Assembly (NCBI RefSeq): GCF_001625305.1 | Contig: NW_017803909.1 | Span: forward strand, 8,585,549 to 8,649,548 | Length of the DNA: 64,000 bases | DNA from: Branchiostoma belcheri | Lineage: Eukaryota; Chordata; Leptocardii; Amphioxiformes; Branchiostomatidae | Reading direction: 5' to 3' | Shown here: piece by piece, positions 12,601-24,600 of the stretch | How the letters are laid out: each line of letters opens with the position of its first letter | How positions within the stretch are numbered: position 1 is the first letter of the stretch | Made by a program: the position numbers and the translations under genes | The notes under the pieces: model-generated | Seen by the model: only the letters and a program-made list of their open reading frames with translations | Told to the model about the DNA's origin: nothing | Database searches by the model: none

Positions 12601-15600
12601 TGGTCTTCTCAAGACACGACAAACGCACGCACATGAGACCAATTCACTACGCCGCTGTATGTCATGTCAAGGAAAGGCATAATATGTACATTGCCAGTAT
12701 GTATATATGTACCTCTGTTTTGTCGTTGTTGTGTCCATTGTATCGCAGATAGAAGATTTTAAGAGCGAATGTCTGTAAGGATCAAACAATGGTGGCAGGG
12801 GTCAAAAATCGATTTGGCTCAAACTTTGCACAGTGATAGTACTTGGCCCACAACCCCTCAAAATAGCTTTCTTTCCGGTCAGCACCGATCGTTGCCATGG
12901 TAACGGGCCAAACAAGTTTCGGGGCCATTTTCCCTGATTTAGACATGTGAAAAACATGAAATTCGGCATAGTTTAAGGCAAGATTACGAGCAAGTGCTTT
13001 GATATTATGGAAAGACAAAGTATGGGCCTAAAAGACCAACTTATTCCCTATTCTAGAATAGCTTTGAAATTTTCAAGAAGTTTGTTTAAAGGACCTGGGC
13101 AACCCTAACACAATACAGTGTTTGAGGCTTCTGAAAAAGCGTTATTTCTGCCCAACTTCGAAGTGCTGTAAGTCCAAAGATGGTGATTTTTTTTGCTTCA
13201 AATTTTAATCATAGATACATAAACATATGTGCTATAAATTGCATGGTTGCAAAGTTTGGGCACTTCTTTGGTTGTCACGTGGTTGTCCTTAGAAATAGGT
13301 CAAATTTTCAATTTGAGGGAAAATATGATTTTCAGCCATGTTTAGGGTACTACATCTACAAAAGAAAGAAAGCAATCTGATAAAGTCTTTTGCCCAAAGT
13401 AACACTATGTCTTGTCTATTAAATGAATACTTGTGGAGGTTGAGTTCTTGTGTCGTTGGTGTGCACTTGTCCCTAAAAGTAGGCCATATTTTGGACATGT
13501 ACAGAAATTGACATATACGACTATGTTTGAAGCTCTAGAAATAACAAAGTAGGATGTCATTTGAATTCAATCTTTGCAGGGAAGTACATATATATACAGT
13601 GTATCAAATGAATACTTGTGGAGGTTGGGGTCTTGTGTCGTTGGTGTGCACTTGTCCCTAAAAGTAGGCCATATTTTGGACATGTACAGAAATCGACATA
13701 TACGGCTATGTTTAAAGCTCTAGAAAGAACAAAGTTAGATGATATTTGACTTCAACTTTTGCGGGGAAGTACATATATATACAGTGTATCACGGTGACTG
13801 GATTTCCGATGGTCATTTTCTGTTACTAGTTTAAATTTTTGTGTTTCAACTTTTTCTACATATTCAGTAGTTTAAACTTTCGTACCTAAACTTTTTGTAC
13901 AGATTCGGTTGTACTTTTGTGCAGTACATGTAGTTAGATAATGTAGTAGTGTTTTGTATGTTTTTCCGAAAATATATATAGTCTTGTGTGTATGTGATGT
14001 TGCTTTGTTTTAACAGTACCATGTTGTGTTCTACATTATAAGTATACTGTGACTGAAAAATGTGACTGGATGCCCGATGGTCATTTTCTGTTAGTTGTTA
14101 GTTGTAGTAAGTTGTATATGAACATTATGAAGGACTAACAAGACAACAGTTAGTAAACAGTATTCCATTGCTATTTTTCCAACAAAACAAAACGAAACCA
14201 AACCCTCGACAACAAAACGGAACTTAACGAAACTTAACGAAATTTAACGAAACAGAACGAAATACTACGCAAACAGCTGGTATCTTACTCGTTTTACCTT
14301 TGTTACCTTAGCTGTAAGATCGTGTCAGAACGATCATCAGAACTTGTGTTCATATAGCCATCATCCTTGGTAAAGCAAGTGTCCTTGCATTGAACAAAAC
14401 CGCTTACTTCAACGCGAACGCAACTGGAACAAAAAAATATACTAGTAGTAGGTCAGATGGTCTTTCCCTCTCAAAGCTGACCGCCCATCTTGTAACAGGT
14501 CTGGTCTCGTAACGTTACCTGAAAGAAAAAAAAAATGTAACGTTGAAATGAACTCCACGTTGTACGGATCGGACGTAGTGACTTACATGTATTTATCTTT
14601 TCGTGTCATCGGAACGCTATGCATGACGTTATAGCGTGGGTCGGGAAACCCGCCATATTTAATTTGTTCCTATCGTTTTATTTCTTCTATGCTGGTATAT
14701 GAGCGATCAAATAATCAGTATTTTGGCGGGGATAATGATTTAAATCCAAGGACATTGGTGTCTGTGGAATATACAGAACATTTGACAGTGCTTTTTAGAT
14801 TTTTTTGTCCGCGATCAGGACCGCAAGCCAGTATTATTTTTCGGTCCCTATTTTTCTGTAAAACTAAATCAGAAAAAGTCGGTGATGACGTGTAAGTTGT
14901 TGGGGCATTCTAAGTCAATTGAAAAAAAATTGCTGTACTTTCTATCACATTTGTGACCTGTCGCAGTGAAGTGGTAATGTGTGTAGCAAAATTGTGTCAC
15001 ATTTGTATTCAATCATATTTCCATTGATGTCACAAAAAAGGGGGAATAGGTTTATAAATTACCAAACATTGTAAGAATGGCTTTTCTCTATTTTGCATGT
15101 TGTTCCAATGATATACTGTATTCTGAACCGGTGAGAGCATTTGCTTGTGTAACGATTTAGATTTTATGTGTTGTGTTATTCCGTACTAGTTTGAAAAATG
15201 CTTGTTGCGGCGTTATGCCTGGGAGGATGGGCCTAAAAATAACCACAAGAATGGACAGTGTTTTTGTGTTGATATCGGTAATCTCACAAAGTTTGTTTCA
15301 GTTCGTACACTCCTACAACGGACGAGTGAAAAATCTTTTCGAATTCGATGCTTGTTCGGAGTTGACGAGCGTGTCAAAAATGTTTTGCCAGAGACAGCAG
15401 CAGACTGAGGTCAATAGGGGTCATTGGAAGACTCCACTGTTACGGAGTAAGAGGTACCGACTGTAAATTATTTATGGATTCTTGTAAATTCTAAGCGTCC
15501 CCACAGCCAATGAATGAAAAAGTACATGTGTGTAGTCACTGTGTTCTGTATCATTATTATATTAGGCATTGTATGATGTGATAGATTCGTAAAAATGATA

Positions 15601-18600
15601 TCAGACACCCCTAAAAAGCAATAGAATCACCCAAGCCCAGAATGCATTGTACGATCTAGTTACCTTGGTTACGCATGCGTGAGCAGTGCGCATGTGCGCA
15701 TATATAAATAGCCCGCGTCACTTCGTCTAATAACAACGCCAGTAACAACGCCAGCTAGTACCTCTAAACCACACTAAGAACTCGGATTTACAAGCTTGGA
15801 GCCTGACTAGTGGTGAAGCTGCCGATCTATCATGGTACAAAGGTATGAATTTTGTCCAATAATGGTCAGTTTTAGTGGTTACTTGTTGGTTAGGCCGTAA
15901 TGTTTGGCATAGTTTTACTTTTTAGCGTCTTTTCGTACGACTTCTTCTCCTCATTGTTCTCCGTTTTCCTTTTTCGTTTTGTGTGCTTTTGATAGTTGTG
16001 GAAAAGTCGACCATCAAGAAAAGTGCATTGTAAAAGACGTAAAAAAACACGAAAAACCGTAACAAATCTCTTGTAAACTAAAGTGGTAGCGAGGAAAAGA
16101 ACATACGTGCACAACACCGTTGTAGTGAGCAAAAATTATGTACGCCCGTCCCGTGCCGACGATCTCAAAGACAACGTTGTACACACTTACCGGTCGATTC
16201 GGTGATATGTCTTATCAAAATGGTCCGTTAAAAATATAAATACATCGCTGTTCTCCCGCTCGTTGTGCGTGCCCACGGAAACCTCGTTTATTTTGAGCAC
16301 GTCTTTGAACTGATTTGGCCGACAGGTCCCTCCGCGCACCCATGTAGTAAAAATGCCCGGCCTTCGGTCGCACATTATACGGTCGCAAAATGCGTGTCTA
16401 CCCGGCTCTTAGTGAGGAAATACACATGCGGGTAAATTTGGGACGCCTCGAGGAAATGCACGCAACGGTAGTTAGTCAGGCTCGGTCCGGCATTACGGCG
16501 TTCTGCCCTCCACTTTTGCGCCCACAAGATGCGTGTTTACTCGGTTTGTAGTGAGGAATTCCACGGGCGTGCAAGGTCAGCGCAGCGCGAGGACATACAC
16601 GCGTGCGAACTCAGCACAGCGCGAGGAACGGCACGCGTGCAAACAATCGCGGAAATGAGTATCGGCACGCGTGCAAACCGACGTAAGTTGAGTAACCTCA
16701 CGTCGTGCAAAACCTCGTTTCGGGTACCCAAAATATAGCTCCAACAGTTGACAACAGTGAACAAACCCTACTTTTGACCTAATTTTCTCATGTATCCATC
16801 CACCCTAGTCAGGCCAAACCTCATCACTCAGGTCTCTCATAATGTCCACTAAAATGGTGAAATGAACAAAATTTGACCAAAGTAGGAAAGTTTAGACCCT
16901 ACCTGTTTCTTCCAGCCCAAATATATCCAAGCTGGACCAAAATTTTCAAGATAAAAAAGGATTTTCAAAGATATTAACTAGGAACTACATTGTATAATAA
17001 TGTTCCCATTTTGGGCCTTCTACTGTGCAACGCAATTGTGGTGTCTGCCCTAATGTTTTAATTAGATGTGTGTTTGATTGTGTCTCTTTGCTTCTGTGTC
17101 CAGTTCCGAGATGTGCGGTTGTTGAAGTCGCTGCTGACGCTCCACACCGTGCTGTGTTCCGCCCCCACCACCGGGACGTTCATCCAGGAGACACAGCGCG
17201 TACAGACGGACGTCATTGACGTGTTCCTCACCTTCACACAACCTCCCGTCACCCAGAAGTCGGACAGTGAAGAAGGTGGGAGGAATTATCTCGAAAGTTC
17301 ATTTGTGTTGGAAGTAATCATAGTTTTTTTTATTTATTTATTTCCCACAAAAAAAACAAGATACAAGGTGAAGTAAGTTAGATTAAAAACACTGCAGGAG
17401 AAGATGAAGCCTGAAAAGCTTGTACAAGCCCTTATCCTTAAACATAACCAAACAATCACAATTAAACTGATTAACCGAAATAGTACGTAAATGAAAATCA
17501 AGGCAAATGAAGAGAAAATATCAACAAATTGTTAATACGTACCCATTATACAGTTAAAACAAAATTATAGCAAAATAAACTAATAAAGGAGCTAAGTAAC
17601 ACTAAGTCTTGAATAAATCAAACCAAGGAGTATATAGGAGCTGTAGTAAAATGTTGAACTTTATTCCAACACAAGGATTACACAGAGTGTGTTGAGAAAC
17701 CTCCGACGACAAGGAAACTCTTTATATACAAGTGTGCAAAGTATTAGACACAGATGAGGACATTTTCCACTTGTAAATCCTCCACAGCCTTGGCGAACAC
17801 GACCTGGTCCATGATGTTGAAGGAGGTGCTGCAGTACATCATGTCGGCACCAGAGGGCTTCCTAGGTGGGCTGACCATGCTGTCAGAGCTGCTGCCACTG
17901 CCCCTGCCAATGGGGGCGCGGGAGGTAGGGGGAGCTTTTTGCTAACTTCCAGTCACTTCACTGTAAATTTTAAAATTTTGCAGTTTTCGCATTGACCTGT
18001 AACCTGTAACTCATTGTGAATTAAGAAAGAAAGAAAGAATTTATGTTTCCCTTGTATTGCTGAACTACAGAATTGTTCAAAATAATGTATTGCTGAAAAG
18101 TATCAAAATATTGAATGAATGATATATATTACAATGTATAATTAGTGCTGTGTACCGGTTCGCTGGACCGATTCCGGAAATGTTTAGGTTCAAGTCCAAA
18201 AAAACCTAAAAGTCAAGAAGTGATTCCAGACTGATTACAAAAAACAAACCCATGTCATATATCCCTTTTCTTTCCACACCACCTAAAACCATCCATAGAT
18301 TGCAAAATCTTTGCTGCAAAATGAAGAAAACATCAAAGTTTTGACCAAACAACATCGCAAGGTTGCTAACATGCACTTTTGTATATGCCATGGGTTTAGG
18401 TCTGGACTTACCAGTCCCGAACTGAAGCTAAACCTCTGGACTTGAATCTGGACCTGAACCTAAATGTGGGTTTAGGTACACAGCACTATGTATAATATAC
18501 ATGTTTAATGCAAGCTAACTCCTGTTTTTTAATGTTTTCCCCTAGTCCCTGTCACCGGATGATGTGATGTTAGCCCTGAACAACCGTAAACTGTGGAGTG

Positions 18601-21600
18601 CCTATCTCCACATACACAGCAGTGAGCTACAACAGGTCATCAAGGCACTGGCAGGTCAGACAACTGTGGTAGATATAGAACTAACTGTTACTTATGGTTA
18701 ACCTTCAGCATACTAAGGTAGCCCTTTGGGGACCAAATTTGTGTGGCCATGGGGCTAATGCAGCAGGGACAAGGTTAAACATTAACTGTCAGAATACTTG
18801 TGTCTTAGGATACTCTTACTTACTCTTCATTCTGATAAAGCTTTTCAAACTGCAGATTCATGATCTGATATTGCTATTTCAGTAACGTTTTATAACTTTT
18901 ACAAGCCTAGAGTATTTTTGCCACATACTTTGCATTGATGATGTTAATTTTATAATTATGTTTCATTAAAAGAAAGTAGAAACTAGTGGTGCAATAAATG
19001 TAGAGGCTACTTTCATTGTATAATTTGTGCTCTTTATATATAATGCAAAAGCTGGGAAATTCTCAGCTTTCTTGTTCAGGAGTAGGATCATTAATGGCTG
19101 AAGAACATGTGCTAAAACTCGTTCTGTGTCACCTGTGTACAGGTTCAGGCTGTTCACAGCTGCAGCAGCTGCTGAAGCGGGTGTGCTGGCAGATGGCTGA
19201 CCTGGCTGCACCCACCTCCCTCATGGTTGTACGGTGAGCTATCAGCTTTTACCTCAGTATTTGAAAACTGCATTATCAGTGGTAGAAATACTTTTTTTCA
19301 GTGTTCTGCAATATTGCAAAGTAAATTTTGTTCTGCAGTTTGGATATACTTTCTGCAAATACACACTGGATCTAAACCCATGGCATATACAAATTTAGAT
19401 GTTGGCAAACATTTTACATGCAATTTGAAAAAACGGGAGAAAACGGGACAGAGGAAAAGTGGTCGTTATAGCCAGATGGCAGGCTTATAGAGGTGGTCGC
19501 TTGGGCAAGTTTGACTGTAGTATAAATGTACAAACATATGATTTTCAAGAAATAAAAAAATGGGGTGGAACAGTGTAAGATGAAACTGCTAATTAGGAAA
19601 AAGTGATAATGGCTGAAAATGTCTGACAGTGTCCCTTCTTTTTCCCCTAGTTCCCTGTTTGACATTGTACTGGATTCCATCAACGCTAATGAGAAGGGTC
19701 GGGAGGAGAGCCGGCCTGTAGACAAGCCGTGCTCCGCAAACACCCTGCGTCTGCTTGAACTGGTGGAGGACCTGATGTCACAGGCTCCCATCAAGGCACC
19801 TGCACTGCACCTGCTCAGGAGTGGGTCAGTATTATAGTCACTGTTCTAGCCCTTCTGCTGGTGAGGCCAGTAGGACCAATGCCTCTAGATCAGTGTGGGT
19901 GGGTGGGTGGATGGATGGATGGATGGATGGATGGATGGATGGATGGATGGATGGATGGATGGATGGATGGATGGATGGATGGATGGATGAAAGGATGGAT
20001 GGATGGTTGGATGGTTGGATGATGGATGGAAGGATGGATGGATGGATGGATGGATGGATGGATGGATGGATGGATGGATGGATGGATGGATAAAGGATGA
20101 ATGGATGGATGGATAAAGGATGGATGGATGGATGGATGGATGGATGGATGGATGGATGGATGGATGGATGGATGGATGGATGGATGGATAAAGGATGAAT
20201 GGATGGATGGATAAAGGATGGATGGATGGATGGATGGATGGATGGATGGATGGATGGATGGATGGATGGATGGATGGATGGATGGATGGATGGATGGATG
20301 AAGGAACGAACGGGAGTGGAGCTTTATTCATGTGTCTTGCTCTTAATGCACCCAGCCTGTGTGGGCTTAAAAGACACCAAAAGAAAATATAAATCAAGAA
20401 CAGATCTACAGATTGACATAGCTAAAACTGAACAAAACTCTGACATGACTCTGACATGAGTATACTGTTATCAACTGTAACATTTTCCTTCCGTCCTTGT
20501 GTCCCTGCAGAGCCAAGTCTGATGAGAAGTACCTGGACCTGCTGTACTACCTGTGTCTGCTGATGAACGTGGTGTCTGACCAACAGAACCACCTCCAGGC
20601 GCAGGACTGTGTCGTGGTAGGTGGCTGCAAAATTATTTGTTTATTTGAATTCACCACGAGTCTGGAAGGGAGGACAAAACAGGTTCATTGACACCTTGAC
20701 AAGTTGTCCTCCCCAACACAGAAAGTTATTCTCTATCCTGAGTCTCTTTTATGTTTACCAATTTAAAGGAAAACATATTGTTTTTGCTCAGTTTCTTCCT
20801 CTTCTTCTCCAAACCAAAAAGGTCAATGGCTTGAACCAGACAGTCTATCACCATGGTAACTAGTGTTGGGTTACATCATGTTGCAAATTTATATCAGGAC
20901 TGACTTGGACTCCTGTCACTATTATATGAATGTGTTTGAGTAAGAATTAACAGAGCAGACTACTAGTATATGCAAAGGTAAATATTATGCATTTACTTCA
21001 AAAATGTTACCTTTTTGTTTTATATTATATTTTTAATTCAACTTTGTTGAAGATGGTCAAAAAACAAGATGCTCATGGATAAGTGTCTCTTCAAACAAAT
21101 AAATACAAATGTGAAACAACTACATGTACATTGGTTAGGAACACAAATTTCCACTTTCATTAGAGATGCAAGATGGATGGTGTAAAACACTTCTTTTATT
21201 GTCTGTCCAGTCAATCTTCCAGTCCCTGTGCGATCCAGACATCACCCTTACATCTCCAGAAAGTGGGGCATCCTTACTTGAACAGGTACATACTGTACAT
21301 GTGTGGTCTACAACAGTTTCTATACTTTACTTGGAAGGAATATTGCTACAGTTACTGAAGAAAGGCAGTGGTATTTATATAACAAAGCAATTAAAACTCA
21401 AATTTTAAAGACAATTATTTCCCATTCTTGGGAGTTCGGTGGATACAACAGTGAAACAATTATAATGTGAGGTAAGTCCTGGATATTTCCGTAACTATAA
21501 TAGTTGAAATAGATGTGTTGTTAGGTGATGTTCAGATGTTAACATTATGACTCTCTTCCCATAAATTTCTTCCTCCACTGATTGCCTAACCATCAAACCA

Positions 21601-24600
21601 ACCAATCAAAATCCTAATCAGAAAATGAAACCCAATCAAACGTTGCAGCTGGCAAACTCGTTACCTGGTAAGGACCACCTGCTGTCCATCTGTACCACCC
21701 TGCTGGACCACGTGAGCAGTGAGGAGCAGACTTTCGGCACCATCCTACAGGCACTGCGCACCATCGTCATGTTGTCTGAGCACGACTATGGTTTCTACAC
21801 ACTCAAAAGGTATCTCTCCCTAAAAAGTTTTCTGATATATTTAAGTCAAACTAAGGAACTCAGTGGGAAAATGCATTACAGAATCAGGAAGACATTCATA
21901 ATTATTATGTAAATGAATAAAACAAGAAATTGATGACCGAAAATAGTTTCATCAGGTTGGTTAAGTACAATGTATAGGATACAGGAGGATACAGTTTTAC
22001 ACAACCAAGATTTCTCACCTAAGTGAGAAACTCAGCTACGTTTGGGATTGTGTTCTTGCCACAAGAGTGCAATCTACATTGGCTACATATAGCAGAGAGA
22101 AGCTCTGAGGAAATTGTCTGATAGACACTGAAACATCAGCACTTAGGAGAGAAATCTTGGTTCTGTAAAAGAAAACTCATGTATCCAAGAAATTGATGAT
22201 CACAACAATTCTACATTCTAAAATACTTCATGAATGTGTGAAATCTTTCATTTCTTGTTTACACTGTCACAGTCTTGTGGAAAAAAATACTCTTCTAGCT
22301 CTTGTCCAGTTTTCATGCAGATTTGCCTGACACATATACATGTACATGTATGTACATTAATATGGTTAAATCAAAGCATGGCTTTTTTGTTAGAAGCTAT
22401 TAGAAGTATGTTATTAGATGCTAAACTGGGACAAGACTATAGTTTTGGAGGTAAAAGGTGATGGAAAGAGAGGGATAGACTTTACCCTCCAACAACCCAC
22501 TGATATTGCAGTTAACCTAAACAGTGGGACCTTTATAAGGCCACAGCAAGTAAATTTTACGGATGACATCCTCCACAGACTCCAAATCTAATACGAGCTG
22601 GCAAAAAAAAAAACAAGGCTGGCTGAAAAAAACAAGGTTACTACATTTTAAAATTTTGACTCAATCATTGTACAAATGGTTTTGATTCATTGGGAACATC
22701 ACATATACACAGCCAACATCACATATCACTGCATCAAAGTAAGAAACAAAACATTAAATCAGAGCCTTTTCTTGTCTCCTTTCTTTATAGTTATCTGCCA
22801 TACACCTTCTGGCTTGGCAACAGACATCTTTGCACATTTTCGGCATGGTGACCACTATCAGAGGGCAACAAAATTTTTTTTTTTTCAAAATCAGGCGAAA
22901 ATTAATGCGTGCGCTGATGTCATCCATAAAAATTACTTGCTGTGGCCTAATATACATTTACATCAAATTTTGTACATGTACCTCTTCTACCCCCTTCCCC
23001 CCACAGTGCCCTGAAGAAAAGCACAGACTGCCTGTACAAGCTGTTGAAGCGGCTGGCCTCCACCTTCAACAAGGACAACGCCGACCACCTGGCCGTCATC
23101 TCCACGACCTTTGAACTGCTGCGCGTGCTGCTGACGATCGACGAGGAGATGGGTGGTGCGGTGCGGACCCTGGTCCTGAGCGGGGCGGAGATGAGGGAGC
23201 TGCTGAACTGGTCAGACGAGCCGGAGTACCCCCTGCACAGTCTGGAGAAACATCTCACTGTACGTCTTCCTAACGTTGTGTTTACCTCCGAAATAGTTTC
23301 ATCCGGTTGGCAGAGCATTAGTATGACTACTAGTGAATATAACATGTCAGCTGAAGCCATTGCTTTCATTTTGTTCATGATTTTTGGTAACCAAGTTACT
23401 GTTGAGTAGAGGAAGGTTAAGTTCAAAAATGGGAAAATATGGGGGGGGGGGTTCTGCATTACTGCAGAGGACCTTTTGTGTTTGTTGGTGTGTTTGTGAT
23501 TTTTGCTAGGCTTTTACTTTGGGGACATGAAGCTCAAGTTTGAGAATGGGCCTTTGGTGGGTTGCTATGTTCTTCTTGGCTTGTCCTCGCAAACGAAGAT
23601 CAGGAAGGTTTTTCACGCTGGCATGACCTCTGGTGGCTGAATAGGCCAATTGCTATGTTACTGCAATGGTATATATACATAAATTGTACATGTACATATT
23701 TGCAAGGATATCAGATAAAAGAAACTTGAATGTGAGAAATAACACAACAAATCTGTTTGTTTTCCCAGCATCAGCAAAGCATTTAATCAGAATTGATCTA
23801 TCACAACATGCAGTACCAAAAGCCTTTAAGCAGTTCTTTACTAGCAATGACAAAAGTGTTGTGGTTTAGATGGTTGCCAAAGGTACATGGCACAGGGTGT
23901 ATGTATTGTCGTTACAGCCAGTATACATTGTAGATTTCCTGTGTATATTAATCACTATTTGTGCAGTGAGCCCTGCATATCTACATGTAACTCTGTGTGT
24001 TATTTTAGCTGTAATTATGCGATCAGATACAATGTAAGTCTGTAAATGGTTGGCTAAGCAAGTCATGCAAGTTGGATAATGGTTGCCCAAAACATCAAAA
24101 TGCTCAAAGCTTTACATGCAGTATTTTCTGCTCAACATATGAGGGCCATAATAAGCCTCTCTATGGAGCCAACTGGATCTCATGGATCAGTTTAGAGCCT
24201 ATCCTCAAACATGATGTCCAGGAAGTCACCCACGGTCATCTCCTTGGTTTTGTCCCCGGCCCAGAAGTTCAGCACTTCCATGGTGTTTCCGCTGCCATAC
24301 TTGTCAGCATGGGTGGTGTAGAAGGTGTAGGCCTTCTTTTTCATCTCGTCAAAGGACATGGTGAAGTTGTGATCCTGAAAAATGGGGAAAGGTTGATAAT
24401 AGACAGATGCACTTTTGTTGTTCTTGAATGGGGTTTCTCTTTTTAGCGAATGCCCACTGACTGTGTTTTCTGTAAACCCACGGCCGTCGGCCATTATTAA
24501 ATGTACACGCGGAGGCGACAAAGTTGTCGCAGTGCATATTTTTAAAAAAAAAGGGTACTTTAAAAGCTCGTAAAGCCCGGAAGCTTCTCAGAAATTCAGG

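Larger units (their letters stand above)
9228..16735. mobile_element. 7.5-kb element with about 330-bp near-identical inverted termini
   Basis: Bases 9247-9574 are, over almost their whole length, the exact reverse complement of 16388-16714; diverged inverted similarity continues outward to about 9228 and 16735 (GGGACCCGAA against GGGTACCCGAA). The termini are GC-rich and carry repeated GCACGCGTG-type motifs, unlike the AT-rich intron. The interior has no ORF above about 100 codons, so no transposase can be recognised. It contains tandem and inverted repeats, a family M2 MITE (10244-10660), YY1-like sites (ATATGGCGG near 12212; CGCCATAT near 14651) and a TATA-type promoter. I could not fix the target duplication. 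It could be a large non-autonomous DNA transposon or a composite foldback; the superfamily is not assigned. Confidence 0.7.

Noticed and set aside
9200-16738. Identical 60-residue peptides on both strands (9430-9200 - and 16529-16738 +)
   Set aside because: They are the two arms of the same inverted repeat; GC-rich repeats give open frames. No catalytic motif or extension into the interior.
19885-20397. 170-codon ORF of HPSI repeats (- strand) and WMDG repeats (+ strand)
   Set aside because: Pure translation of the GGAT microsatellite; no start context, splice sites or flanking coding sequence.
22947-23459. 170-codon - strand ORF over VIRMA exon 22
   Set aside because: Antisense shadow of the GC-rich coding exon 23007-23259, which is in phase with its neighbours on the + strand.
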